Positions 16,138 through 24,543 of a DNA stretch of 39,294 nucleotides are shown in pieces. How positions within the stretch are numbered: the stretch's first letter is position 1; each line of letters opens with the position of its first letter. Origin of the DNA: Methanobacteriota archaeon. Lineage in GTDB: Archaea; Thermoplasmatota; Poseidoniia; Poseidoniales; Thalassarchaeaceae. A program made the translations under genes and the position numbers. The notes below the pieces were generated by a model. That model worked only from the letters and a program-made list of their open reading frames with translations. It ran no database searches and had not been told where the DNA came from. The stretch covers positions 1 to 39,294 of the forward strand of contig NYYK01000002.1 of the NCBI GenBank assembly GCA_002685895.1. The letters are read 5' to 3'.

Positions 16138-16147
16138 CTCCGCCATG
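16138..16147. other. Candidate right attachment repeat
   Basis: CTCCGCCATG, identical to 8803-8812 at the tRNA-Ser 3' end. Together the two would bound a 7.3-kb insertion containing the recombinase, the small ORF and the giant gene. Confidence 0.35.
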
Positions 16148-16403
16148 GCCACTCACTTCGTTCGGGTTCATAGCAAGCCACCAGAGCTGATATAGCCTTA
16201 TAAGAGCCCAATTTGCGACTTTCCGCTACCTTGAAAGGAAAGATTTATAGTTCTTGTTGGGCTAGATTGACTAATATAGTTCAACTGGAGATTTTGGCTT
16301 GTATTAGCCAATTCGCGATAGAATATGCAATTTTCCCACATAATGCGCTCGATCTGTCAATTGAAAATTCACTCTAAAACACCCAATTGAATCAAGAATT
16401 TGC

Positions 16404-16433
16404 TTGCAGAGCTCCTCGGGACATGCGTAAAAT
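16404..16433 (+). promoter_or_regulatory. Promoter candidate for the histone gene
   Basis: TTGCAG (16404-16409), an 18-nt spacer and TAAAAT (16428-16433). Transcription would start at about 16440, leaving a leader of about 28 nt to the ATG at 16468. Confidence 0.4.
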
Positions 16434-16467
16434 CTCCATGTTCTTTAATTACTTACCCACTACTCCT

Positions 16468-16638
16468 ATGAGTTACGTAGTAGCTTCCAAGATCAAAGAT
16501 CTTGTAAAAGCAAAAGGTATGATGTCATCTGGTGACCTCTCAGACGCTGCAAGCGCACTTCTAGAGGACGCAGTTTCCAAAGCTGTCGCACGCGCAAAAG
16601 CAAACGGCAGAAAGACTGTTCGCCCAGAAGACCTTTAG
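16468..16638 (+). CDS. Bacterial single-fold histone
   Basis: A 56-aa protein from the ATG at 16468; in-frame upstream starts at 16438 and 16387 give extensions unlike the family. The whole protein is one histone fold: helix 1 SKIKDLVKAKGM, loop, long helix 2 DLSDAASALLEDAVSKAVARAKANG, then RKTVRPEDL. The ending matches the archaeal GRKTIKAEDI and the Bdellovibrio Bd0055-type histones, and it retains the Arg-x-Thr contact of histone loop 2. It should dimerise and bind or coat DNA as a nucleoid protein. It has its own terminator and borders the integrated element. Start choice is the main uncertainty. Confidence 0.88.
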   Translation: MSYVVASKIKDLVKAKGMMSSGDLSDAASALLEDAVSKAVARAKANGRKTVRPEDL

Positions 16639-16654
16639 TCTTAATTCGTTAAGT

Positions 16655-16690
16655 AATCAAAAAGGACACCGCGTGGTGTCTTTTTTGATT
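16655..16690 (+). terminator. Intrinsic terminator of the histone gene
   Basis: AATCAAAAA-GGACACC, loop GCGT, then GGTGTC-TTTTTTGATT: a strong stem followed by a T6 run, 17 nt after the histone stop. The A/T flanks also pair, so it may work in both directions. Confidence 0.9.
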
Positions 16691-16691
16691 G

Positions 16692-16800
16692 TAAGAAATA
16701 CAAAATACGAAACACGAAACAAATTAAAAATCCGAAAAAATAAAGTTTCAGATTTTGTATTTCGGATTTGTTTCAGATTTCGGATTTAGAATTTGAATTA
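16692..16800. repeat. Stutter inverted repeat between convergent histone and prfB genes
   Basis: Words of the type AAATACGAAACACGAAAC are followed by complementary words GTATTTCGGATTTGTTTC. The region is AT-rich and non-coding and ends at the prfB stop. Confidence 0.55.
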
Positions 16801-16804
16801 GTTA

Positions 16805-17882
16805 TTAACCGCGCTTCAATTCCGAATCTATGAATTGTTGTAGATCCCCATCTAACACATCCTCCGTATCACTTGTCTCAACTTCAGTCCTCAAGTCCTT
16901 AACCATCTGATATGGATGTAAGACGTAACTTCTAATTTGCTGTCCGAAGTCTGCACTTTTGGTTGCCCCCTTTAATTCCTTTTTCTTTTCGGTGTCTTCT
17001 TCACGTTGTTTTTCCAAAAGCTTAGCTCGCAGAATATTCATAGCTTGTATCCTGTTTTGTTGTTGGCTTCTTTCATTCTGACATGAAACAACTATGCCGC
17101 TAGGTGCGTGAGTAATTCTTACGGCTGAGTCAGTAACATTAACATGTTGTCCTCCTGCTCCGCTCGATCTGAATGTATCGACTCGTAAATCTTTTTCATC
17201 AATTTCAACTTCAGTCGACTCAGCAATTTCCGGAATAACTTCCACTAGAGCAAAACTAGTTTGCCTCAGATTTTTTGCATTAAAAGGGGAGAGGCGAACT
17301 AGGCGATGTGTTCCGCGTTCACATTTCAGATATCCATAAGAAGGAGATCCTGTTACATGAACTGTTACTGATTTAATTCCTGCTTCCTGCCCATTAGTTT
17401 TTTCCAAAGTATCTGTCTTCCATCCCTGTCTTTCGCAGTACCTCAGATACATTCTAAGAAGCATCTCCGCCCAATCTTGCGCCTCGGTTCCTCCCGCACC
17501 TCCGCTGATTGAAAGATAACAGTTATTCATATCAAACTCTCCACTCAGATAAAGTTGCGTCTCAATTTCCTCCCACCTACTCAGCAATTTTGCTGTCTCT
17601 TCCTCCATACTGGGGCGATCGGATTCCTCAGCTTGTCCAATCAATTCAATTAAATCCCTTGTCTCCTCAGCCAAATCCCGCACAGGCTCCCATTGGCTTT
17701 TAAGTGCCTTTAGCTCTGTAAACAAGGCATTGGCAGCCTTTTGATCATCCCAAATATCAGGGGCTTGTGATTTCTTTTCAAGCTCGGCTATACACTCAGG
17801 AATCTTCCTGGCATCAAAGAGAGTCCTTCCCCGTGTTTACGGCTGTTTGAAGTTCCTTTAATTTAGTTAGCAAGTCCTCCAT
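16805..17882 (-). CDS. prfB: Peptide chain release factor 2, expressed through a programmed +1 frameshift
   Basis: The ATG at 17882 opens a 22-codon frame (MEDLLTKLKELQTAVNTGKDSL) that hits UGA at 17816-17814 in the context CTT-TGA. Slipping +1 on CTT resumes at GAT (17815) and reads DARKIPECIAELEKKS straight into the main frame, giving about 358 aa, normal for RF2. An upstream GGGGAAGGA supplies the internal Shine-Dalgarno-like stimulator. Seen motifs: RLSPFNAKN (SPF codon-recognition tripeptide) and SSGAGGQHVNV (GGQ, peptidyl-tRNA hydrolysis). RF2 terminates at UGA/UAA, so low RF2 favours frameshifting: classical autoregulation. This also shows that UGA is a stop in this genome. Confidence 0.95.
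17813..17830 (-). promoter_or_regulatory. prfB programmed frameshift site
   Basis: Minus-strand reading: GGAAGGA, then CTCT, then the CTT slip codon, UGA and T. The purine-rich block lies upstream of CTT as in the Escherichia coli prfB site. The main frame resumes at 17815. Confidence 0.9.
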
Positions 17883-17913
17883 GAGGAAGGGGGAAAGTAA
17901 GTATCTGACTATT

Positions 17914-17919
17914 ATTATA
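17914..17919 (-). promoter_or_regulatory. Extended -10 box upstream of prfB
   Basis: TGC-TATAAT on the minus strand with no good -35. The predicted start of transcription is about 25 nt before the prfB ATG. Confidence 0.5.
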
Positions 17920-17939
17920 GCATTAGTGCCTCTGATACA

Positions 17940-17975
17940 GAATTGATAATTCAGAATTGATAATTGAGAATTAAA
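17940..17975. repeat. AATTGATAATTCAG stutter repeat
   Basis: Three degenerate copies of AATTGATAATT/CAG lie in the divergent spacer between prfB and the DUF1653 gene. Confidence 0.5.
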
Positions 17976-17977
17976 GA

Positions 17978-18196
17978 GTGTTAGAGCCAGGTATTTATAA
18001 GCATTACAAAGGCAAGAAATATCGTGTTCTTGGAATCGCCAAACATAGCGAAACCCTCGAAGATTTGGTTGTGTATGAGGCTTTGTATGAAAATGAGAAT
18101 TCTAAGCTTTGGGTGAGGTCCGTGGATATGTTTAAGGAGCGATTAGTCATAAATGGCAGGGAAGTACCCAGATTTGAGTTTATTTCGTCACAATAA
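17978..18196 (+). CDS. DUF1653 domain protein
   Basis: A 72-aa protein starting with GTG at 17978. It shows the family's PGIYKHYKGKKYRVLGIAKHSETLEDLVVYEALY core followed by LWVRSVDMFKERL, and the length is normal for the family. It is predicted to be a small beta-rich cytoplasmic protein with no known biochemical function. It is divergent from prfB and possibly co-transcribed with the coiled-coil genes downstream. Confidence 0.85.
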   Translation: MLEPGIYKHYKGKKYRVLGIAKHSETLEDLVVYEALYENENSKLWVRSVDMFKERLVINGREVPRFEFISSQ

Positions 18197-18284
18197 ATCT
18201 TAACTGGCAAGTATCATAAATAGCTCTAAATCGCGTTTTCCGCTATAATTAGAGGATAGTAACTTGTATTGAGCCCGTCGAAAT

Positions 18285-18915
18285 ATGCCCAAAACAAATA
18301 CAAAAACTTCAGCTACTCATCCATCTGTGGGAGACGTACTCCACCACGTTTCTGTGCCGTTTCTTATATTCACAGCAGTTCTTTTGGGATTCTTGTCATT
18401 ATCAGCAACTTTGATTCTCCCTCAATTGACGCAGGTTGATATTGCTGGAAAAGAACACGATGCAGTAGAACTAAAGGAGCTTGTTAAGAAATTGGATACG
18501 AGAGTGCAGGAATTGGAGAGAGCAAGAGGAGAATTTGTAACCCCGCTTCGCGAGGGGCTTTTTGGAGATGCTATGGACCAGAAATACAACTCGAGAGATT
18601 TACTTTTGTTTAAATCTCAATTGGAGGAAATAACGCAACAAATTGAAACTGCCAGCCTACGCCAAGGCTACGGCCGGCGAGAAAACAAAGATACAATAAG
18701 TATTAGTTCGATGACGTTTGATCAGGAAGAGTTAAGTTTAAAAGTGGAAGGCAAGGTCCAGAATGTTGGCCCGAGAAGCATGACTGTTCTCGCACAATTT
18801 ATAAATGCTGCACAAGAATCTAAGTGGGTCTCTGATATAAGCCCTCCGAAATTCACTCGCGAACATGACGACGAGAATGGTTTTTATTCTCCATTTATTT
18901 TCACACTTCTATTAA

Positions 18916-18923
<8 letters not shown>
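18285..18923 (+). CDS. Membrane-anchored coiled-coil protein, unknown (PilN/PilO-like layout)
   Basis: A 212-aa protein with a cytosolic N-terminus (about 1-22), one membrane helix (about 23-48), a coiled coil (about 58-85, KELVKKLDTRVQELERARGE) and a globular C-terminus. The layout resembles type IV pilus assembly proteins of the PilN/PilO kind, but no diagnostic motif is seen and I do not assign it. Two segments look like in-frame repeat DNA. TPLREGLFG (18541-18567) is encoded by CCCCGCTTCGCGAGGGG plus TTTTT, a terminator-like hairpin. ASLRQGYGRR (18649-18680) is encoded by a GCCTACGCC/GGCTACGGC element. It overlaps the next gene by 8 nt. Confidence 0.65.
18651..18678. repeat. In-frame REP-like element
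   Basis: GCCAGCCTACGCCAAGG followed by CTACGGCCGGC sits inside the coiled-coil gene and is much richer in GC than its surroundings. It encodes the SLRQGYGR peptide. Confidence 0.5.
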
Positions 18924-19799
<876 letters not shown>

Positions 19800-19804
19800 G
19801 TTTT

Positions 19805-19833
19805 TTGTATTGTTTCCCTTGTATAAGTATAAA
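19805..19833 (+). promoter_or_regulatory. Candidate infC promoter
   Basis: TTGTAT (19805-19810), a 17-nt spacer and TATAAA (19828-19833), with a leader of about 20 nt to the infC ATG. Confidence 0.5.
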
Positions 19834-19859
19834 TACCCCTTTAACATCCTTCTGATCTA

Positions 19860-20420
19860 ATGCAAAAGCGACGAAGATACATTACAGCTTATAAACGGGA
19901 AAAACGTCCACGTATAAATGAACAGATTCGAGCGCCTCGAGTACTTCTTGTGGATGGAGAGGATGCAGAGGAGATGACACCGGAAGAGGCAATAGTTCGT
20001 GCGAAAGAACAAGAGCTAGATCTTATAGAAGTGTCGCCCAAAGCAAAGCCTCCTGTTGTAAAGATAGGAGATTTTGGCCAGTATCTTTATCAGATAAAGA
20101 AGAAGGAGCGCAAACAGCGCTCTCATAGCAAGCCCACGGAGGTTAAGACTCTACGAATGAGCTTTAGGACAGATACTCATGATATAGACAGGTTAAAAGA
20201 ACGTGCACAGGAGTTTATGGGAGAGAGACATTTGGTCAAATTTGTCATTCAACTAAGAGGTCGCGAACTTACCAACAAAGCATATGCCAAAGAAAAACTG
20301 CTTGGAGTTGTAAAGGATCTGGCAAATGTTTCCGAAGTCGAACAGGAGATCAAGCCTCAGGGGAATCAGTTTATAGTCATTTTAAGGCCGAAACGTGGTG
20401 GTAAAAAAATCGAGGATTGA
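19860..20420 (+). CDS. infC: Translation initiation factor IF-3
   Basis: A 186-aa protein with both IF-3 domains. The N-terminal domain has RINEQIRAPRVLLVDGEDAEEMTPEEAI. The linker is lysine/arginine-rich (KKKERKQRSHSK). The C-terminal domain has KTLRMSFRTDTHD, the VKFVIQLRGRE strand-helix and the GNQFIVILRPKR end. It binds the 30S subunit and checks start codons and the initiator tRNA. It is followed by rpmI and rplT in the usual order, but a 180-nt repeat-bearing spacer with its own promoter separates them. The start is ATG without a Shine-Dalgarno sequence, interesting for a factor that proofreads initiation. Confidence 0.95.
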   Translation: MQKRRRYITAYKREKRPRINEQIRAPRVLLVDGEDAEEMTPEEAIVRAKEQELDLIEVSPKAKPPVVKIGDFGQYLYQIKKKERKQRSHSKPTEVKTLRMSFRTDTHDIDRLKERAQEFMGERHLVKFVIQLRGRELTNKAYAKEKLLGVVKDLANVSEVEQEIKPQGNQFIVILRPKRGGKKIED

Positions 20421-20426
20421 AGGGGT

Positions 20427-20537
20427 GTCAAATTGCTAAATTGTTCGACAGAGCGTTACGCACGCTGGTTTCTGCAATTTATAGTATCTTAAGTTATTTA
20501 TTCACTCTGTGAGCAATTTGGCAATTTAACAATTTAA
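20427..20537. repeat. Stutter inverted repeat between infC and rpmI
   Basis: CAAATTGCTAAATTGTT (about 20429-20445) is answered by the complementary words CAATTTGGCAATTTAACAATTT (20514-20535), enclosing a GC-rich GAGCGTTACGCACGC segment. The spacer could fold into a leader or terminator hairpin. In other bacteria this position carries the L20 autoregulatory leader; I see no clear L20 site. Confidence 0.5.
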
Positions 20538-20587
20538 CTTATTTACCACTTTCTTAAGTTTTTTCTTTTCTTAGACTGAATCTTCAA

Positions 20588-20593
20588 TATAAT
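20588..20593 (+). promoter_or_regulatory. rpmI -10 box placed 7 nt before ATG
   Basis: TATAAT (20588-20593) followed by CTCCCCA and the rpmI ATG at 20601. This geometry predicts a leaderless rpmI-rplT message. No convincing -35 is seen. Confidence 0.6.
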
Positions 20594-20600
20594 CTCCCCA

Positions 20601-20795
20601 ATGCCTAAGCAAAAATCACATTCAGGCGCTAAAAAACGTGTCCGCAGGACAGGATCCGGCAAGATTGCTATTAAGCGAGCTGGCCGCGGTCACTTGCTTC
20701 TGCAAAAGGGCAAGAAGCAGAAGAAATTAAGCAGGACTCTACTTCCAAAGAAGTCTGAGCATAAGAAGCTTAAATCGTTACTCCCGTATCTATAG
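20601..20795 (+). CDS. rpmI: 50S ribosomal protein L35
   Basis: A 64-aa highly basic protein, MPKQKSHSGAKKRVRRTGSGK at the N-terminus and a C-terminal KLKSLLPYL. Length and motif are typical of L35. Its stop codon directly abuts the rplT ATG with no gap. Confidence 0.95.
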   Translation: MPKQKSHSGAKKRVRRTGSGKIAIKRAGRGHLLLQKGKKQKKLSRTLLPKKSEHKKLKSLLPYL

Positions 20796-21137
20796 ATGAG
20801 AGTTACACGTGGTTCAGTTCGGCACAATAGACACAAGAAAATCCGCAAACTCGCGAAGGGATATCGCGGTATGCGCAGGACTACATTTAAAAAGGCAAAT
20901 GAGGCTGTGATGAAAGCCGGAGAGCATGCTTACATTGATCGCAAAAAGAAGAAGAGAGTATTCAGACAGCTATGGATTGCCCGCCTAAATGCTGCAGTAA
21001 GAGAACAAGGAGTTTCTTATTCAAGATTTATTAAAGCTCTAAAAGATAAAAAAATTGAATTAAATAGGAAAACATTGTCGGAGCTTGCCATCAATGAACC
21101 TAAGGTATTCGAGAAAGTTGTTGAGGCAACAAAGTGA
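20796..21137 (+). CDS. rplT: 50S ribosomal protein L20
   Basis: A 113-aa protein with the L20 N-terminal extension MRVTRGSVRHNRHKKIRKLAKGY and a globular part containing RKKKKRVFRQLWIARLNAAVREQGVSYS. It is essential for early 50S assembly and in many bacteria a translational repressor of its own operon. It starts immediately after the rpmI stop, so it is surely co-translated. Confidence 0.96.
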   Translation: MRVTRGSVRHNRHKKIRKLAKGYRGMRRTTFKKANEAVMKAGEHAYIDRKKKKRVFRQLWIARLNAAVREQGVSYSRFIKALKDKKIELNRKTLSELAINEPKVFEKVVEATK

Positions 21138-21226
21138 ATAGTGAAAAGTGAATAGTGAATAGTGCTTTATAAAATATGATTCTCTTTAGTAACTATTCAC
21201 TTTTAACTATTAACTATTCACTATTT
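21134..21226. terminator. Bidirectional terminator built from stutter words
   Basis: GTGAATAGTGAAAAGTGAAT and further words (21134-21164) are answered by AACTATTCACTTTTAACTAT and further words (21190-21222). The arms start at the rplT stop and end at the stop of the convergent 134-aa gene. The stem is long and AU-rich. Confidence 0.65.
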
Positions 21227-21625
21227 ATTCATTCCTTTCAACAACTTATCTCCCTCTCCATAAAGTTGAGTTGCCATTTGATCGATTACAGCTCCAAACA
21301 CAGCGGCTATTATCATTGTTTTCCAAAATAAAGGTTGGTCGGACCATGTGTAGATCGTGTAATCCAAATGAACAAAAGCAGCGATCAGAGCTCCGCGGAA
21401 AATTGGATGCATACGGAACTTAAAAACAGGATGCCATGTGAATACTCCAACGAAGGTCAGCATCGTGCCGATCACAAGTCCGTTTATTATCATCCCTGCT
21501 TGTACCATTGGTACTTTTTCTATTAGTTCGGCAGGCAGAGTAAATGCAACAGCGATTGATGCAAGAAGAGAAGCGCCAATGCAGAAGAATTTGCGTTTAG
21601 CGAGTGGTAAGGAGAGTGGATTCAT
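21221..21625 (-). CDS. Hypothetical four-helix membrane protein
   Basis: A 134-aa protein with about four hydrophobic segments (near 12-32, 40-65, 75-90 and 98-115). No family is recognised. It lies 27 nt downstream of the V-type ATPase subunit D gene on the same strand and may be the last gene of that operon. It ends in the bidirectional stutter hairpin. Confidence 0.65.
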   Translation of the reverse strand: MNPLSLPLAKRKFFCIGASLLASIAVAFTLPAELIEKVPMVQAGMIINGLVIGTMLTFVGVFTWHPVFKFRMHPIFRGALIAAFVHLDYTIYTWSDQPLFWKTMIIAAVFGAVIDQMATQLYGEGDKLLKGMNK

Positions 21626-21652
21626 AGTGAGAGTAGCTTATCAGTCAACTAC

Positions 21653-22273
21653 TTACTTTTCCATCTCCGCTTTAATCTTCATTGTACTTATAATTCCGGC
21701 TCGTTCAGATTCATCCAGCTTCATTGTTATATATTTAATTGTTTCGGTCATATCCGGAATCATCTTGTACTCGAGCGCGTTTACTCTTCTCCTTGTCGTC
21801 TCCAATTCAATTGCCATGCTCTCAGCTTGTTTCTCAATCTGTGCTAATTGAATCAGAATTTCGAACAGTTCATCAAACTTCTCAACTGCCTGATCCAGAA
21901 GTGCGTTAGTCCCAACAAATCCATAGTTCTTTATATTTCCTTCCTTCTTAATTTCGAAGAAGGGGATTCGCACACTCATTACGTTCTTTGTCTGCACGCT
22001 CAAACTAATCTTTGCTTCTGGACTTGAAAGAGCATTCTTTAATTGAGCATCACTCAGCCACATAGAAGCGAATAGGAATGCGCGGAAAGCATCACCTAAT
22101 TGTTCTTCAACACGTTCCCGCAGAGTCTTGGCTTCTCTGATAATACTCATAAACTGCTGCATAAGGCCGTCCTGCTTGTCCTTAAGTAGCTTATGACCGC
22201 GTTTTGCAGACTTTGCTCTGCGCTTAAGGTCCATGAGTGCCATTCGTGTGGGGTTAACTCTTAGTAAGGCCAT
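21653..22273 (-). CDS. ntpD: V-type ATP synthase subunit D (central rotor shaft)
   Basis: A 206-aa protein. The N-terminal RVNPTRMALMDLKRRAKSAKRGHKLLKDKQDGL is diagnostic for subunit D, and the C-terminal TRRRVNALEYKMIPDMTETIKYI is the second half of its long antiparallel coiled coil. It forms the shaft inside the A3B3 head and couples hydrolysis to ring rotation. The ATG overlaps the stop of the preceding membrane-protein gene by 1 nt. Confidence 0.95.
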   Translation of the reverse strand: MALLRVNPTRMALMDLKRRAKSAKRGHKLLKDKQDGLMQQFMSIIREAKTLRERVEEQLGDAFRAFLFASMWLSDAQLKNALSSPEAKISLSVQTKNVMSVRIPFFEIKKEGNIKNYGFVGTNALLDQAVEKFDELFEILIQLAQIEKQAESMAIELETTRRRVNALEYKMIPDMTETIKYITMKLDESERAGIISTMKIKAEMEK

Positions 22274-23019
22274 TATTTCTTGGGATTAGGAAGCTTCTTA
22301 ATTTCTCCGTAAAGAATAATTGTTGCGAGTGCAAAGAGAAGAATTGCGTAAGATAAAACAGTATTAGCAATTATATTTGCTGCAAATAACAGTCTGGTAT
22401 CTAAGCCTCGAGCTAGTTCATCTACTGATGCGGCTACAATGATTGCAGGGAAGAAAATTACAATTACCAAACCAAGCAAATGCCAAAAAGTAGTCCAAGT
22501 ATGGCCTTTTACTACCTCTTTGCTTCTTCTTAAGGCCTTTCTATATCCGAGCCCCTCACAAACAATTGTGACGTTATAAAATGCGGTTCTAATTGCGTAA
22601 ATAACTCCCGGAATGATCAGAAGTATGCCCCAGAAGATCGTGAAACAATCTCGAAGAATACCTGTTAAGAACATGTTAACGATATACTTGGAGCCTTCTT
22701 TTCTTACTACTGTAAAAGAACTTCTATTTCTTCCTGCTTTTGAAGTCAAAAGCCTCTTGCCTACAACTGTTATGCTGGCAATTCCCCAAATAATTATTAT
22801 CGTAAGTAAAAATTCAGCAGCTCCGATCAAGAGTAACGGACGTAAGTCAGTTTCTCTCCATGCAAACTCGCCCAACGTTTCGTTAATACCGATAGATCCC
22901 TCAACGATGTACATTCCCGTGAATGGAAGTATCAACATCCAAAGCAATATGGAGTTTAGAACCGGCTGCTTCTTGTAGAAGTCCCAGGCGGAGCCGATTA
23001 TTGAGAAAACTGAAGGCAC
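22273..23019 (-). CDS. Unknown multi-pass membrane protein inside the V-ATPase operon
   Basis: A 248-aa protein, GTG start at 23019, with about five to six hydrophobic helices. The pattern (GILLIIPGVIYAIRTAFYNVTIVCEGLGYRKALRRSKEVVKGHTW) resembles the broad DUF975/glycerophosphodiester-phosphodiesterase membrane-domain class, in which a RKALRRS-x-x-x-VKG helix follows a membrane segment. It overlaps both neighbours by 1 nt (ntpB stop, ntpD start), so it is embedded in the operon and its stoichiometry is tied to the ATPase. It is not a known V-ATPase subunit. An assembly factor is possible. Confidence 0.8.
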   Translation of the reverse strand: MPSVFSIIGSAWDFYKKQPVLNSILLWMLILPFTGMYIVEGSIGINETLGEFAWRETDLRPLLLIGAAEFLLTIIIIWGIASITVVGKRLLTSKAGRNRSSFTVVRKEGSKYIVNMFLTGILRDCFTIFWGILLIIPGVIYAIRTAFYNVTIVCEGLGYRKALRRSKEVVKGHTWTTFWHLLGLVIVIFFPAIIVAASVDELARGLDTRLLFAANIIANTVLSYAILLFALATIILYGEIKKLPNPKK

Positions 23020-24443
23020 TATTTCTTAGGTAAATATTTATCGATGTATTCATCCTTAACACGCTTGAGTTCTTCGCGAGGAATCTCGGTCAAAAGATCC
23101 CAGCCAATGCTAAGTGATTCATAGATTGAACGGTTTTCGGTTGGTCCTTGTCGGATGAATTCGTTTTCAAATCTCTCTGCAAACTTCAAGAATGCTTTAT
23201 CAGTCTCGGATAGCGAAGATTCACCCAAGATAACTGCAAGCTCGCGAACTTCAACTCCTCGTGCGTATGCGGCGGTAAGCTGAGCATCCATTCCGGAGTG
23301 GTCGGCACGGGTCTTTCCTTCACCTTGAGCTTTTGGTTTAAGTCTCGACAGAGATCCCATCGGAATAATCGGGGGATAGATTCCTTTTTGATGAAGTCCT
23401 CGGTCGATGTAGATCTGCCCTTCCGTAATGTATGCGGTAAGGTCCGGAATCGGATGTGTAATATCATCTTCCGGCATACTGAGGATAGGAATCTGAGTAA
23501 TGGATCCGTTCTTCCCTCTTACACGACCTGCGCGTTCGTATAAAGTCGCAAGGTCCGTGTACAGATAACCCGGATAACCTCTTCGTCCTGGAACCTCCTT
23601 TCTAGCTGCGGAAACTTCACGCAGAGCTTCGCAATAGTTGGTCATATCTGTAAGAAGAACGGTCACATGGTAGTCTTTTTCGTATGCCAAATATTCCGCT
23701 ACAGTAAGCGCTAAACGCGGGGTGGCAATTCTCTCAACTACCGGATTATCAGCAGTGTTTACAAAGAGGACTGCTCTAGAAAGTGCTCCGGTCTTCTCCA
23801 GCTCATTTTGGAAGAACTGTGCCTCCTCGAACGTCACTCCCATAGCTGCAAAGATAACGGCAAACTTCTCATCAGATTCTCCGCGTTGTTCATCCGATAT
23901 TCCTTTACCCTTCTCAACTTCTTCCGGACTTAGAACTCTCATCTGTCTTGCAAGCTGCGCTGCGATTTGGTTGTGAGGAAGTCCTGCACCCGAGAAGAGG
24001 GGAAGCTTTTGCCCTCGCACAAGAGTATTTAGAACGTCAATTGTAGAAATACCTGTCTGGATAAAGTCATCCGGATACTCGCGAGAGTAAGGATTAATCG
24101 GCGCACCGTTAATATCCAACTTCTTTTCCGGAACAATTTCGGGGCCGCCATCGATAGGCTTTCCGGAACCCGAAAATACACGTCCGAGAATATCTTCCGA
24201 TACTCCGATCTCGAATGTACGTCCTAGGAAGCGGACTTTGGTACCCTCAGTCGTGGCACCCTTGGCGTCCTCAAACATTTGGACGACTGCAAGATCCGAT
24301 CTGGCATCGAGAACTTTACCAAGGCGCTTGCTTCCGTCAACGAGCTCGATTTCACAAAGCTCATCGTAGGTTACACCTTCGATACCTTCGACCATCATCA
24401 GAGGACCGGCGATATCCGTTACGGTTTTGTAGGCTGTGGACAT
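23019..24443 (-). CDS. ntpB: V-type ATP synthase subunit B (non-catalytic)
   Basis: A 474-aa protein. The N-terminal [30 protein letters not shown] is characteristic. The central region has [24 protein letters not shown], where a true Walker A lysine is absent as expected for the B subunit, then [40 protein letters not shown]. It alternates with subunit A in the head and shares the nucleotide sites. Length is typical. Confidence 0.97.
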   Translation of the reverse strand: MSTAYKTVTDIAGPLMMVEGIEGVTYDELCEIELVDGSKRLGKVLDARSDLAVVQMFEDAKGATTEGTKVRFLGRTFEIGVSEDILGRVFSGSGKPIDGGPEIVPEKKLDINGAPINPYSREYPDDFIQTGISTIDVLNTLVRGQKLPLFSGAGLPHNQIAAQLARQMRVLSPEEVEKGKGISDEQRGESDEKFAVIFAAMGVTFEEAQFFQNELEKTGALSRAVLFVNTADNPVVERIATPRLALTVAEYLAYEKDYHVTVLLTDMTNYCEALREVSAARKEVPGRRGYPGYLYTDLATLYERAGRVRGKNGSITQIPILSMPEDDITHPIPDLTAYITEGQIYIDRGLHQKGIYPPIIPMGSLSRLKPKAQGEGKTRADHSGMDAQLTAAYARGVEVRELAVILGESSLSETDKAFLKFAERFENEFIRQGPTENRSIYESLSIGWDLLTEIPREELKRVKDEYIDKYLPKK

Positions 24444-24543
24444 ATGATTAGTGGGTAGTTGGTAGGTTGTAGTAGTGTTGGGGGTCGCTTGTCACTAGTC
24501 ACTGGTCAATTGTCAAAAGCGAGCGAAGCGAGCGTGTCAATTG
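24444..24543. repeat. ntpA-ntpB spacer with stutter and GAGCGAAGCGAGCG repeats
   Basis: A 100-nt spacer with degenerate words (GTAGTTGGTAGGTTGTAGTAG; TTGTCACTAGTCACTGGTCAA) and a GC-rich AGCGAGCGAAGCGAGCG element. It is unusually long for the A-B junction, which is tight in most operons. Confidence 0.5.

Larger units (their letters stand above)
15964..16437. other. Gene-free stretch holding the right edge of the element
   Basis: No convincing gene. It contains TTGACA on the minus strand (16004-15999), a possible recombinase -35, although the -10 is poor. It also holds the second CTCCGCCATG copy (16138-16147), a hairpin TTGGCT/AGCCAA (16294-16311), and a histone promoter candidate at its right end. 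A 73-codon open frame on the minus strand (16211-15990) has no recognisable domain and I do not call it. Confidence 0.5.

Noticed and set aside
15990..16211. 73-codon open frame on the minus strand upstream of the recombinase
   Set aside because: No recognisable domain, spans the candidate attachment repeat and looks like translated junk; kept only as a note.
16140..16386. Possible tmRNA or second tRNA ending in CTCCGCCA
   Set aside because: No cloverleaf, T arm or tag-peptide frame could be built around it; the match is better explained as an attachment repeat.
17814..17816. UGA read as an amino acid or prfB as a broken pseudogene
   Set aside because: The context is the standard RF2 programmed frameshift, and both frames join into a full-length, conserved protein.
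21134..21226. Possible short CRISPR-like array
   Set aside because: Units are only 7-10 nt, contiguous and degenerate with no spacers, and no cas genes are in the window. It is a stutter hairpin.
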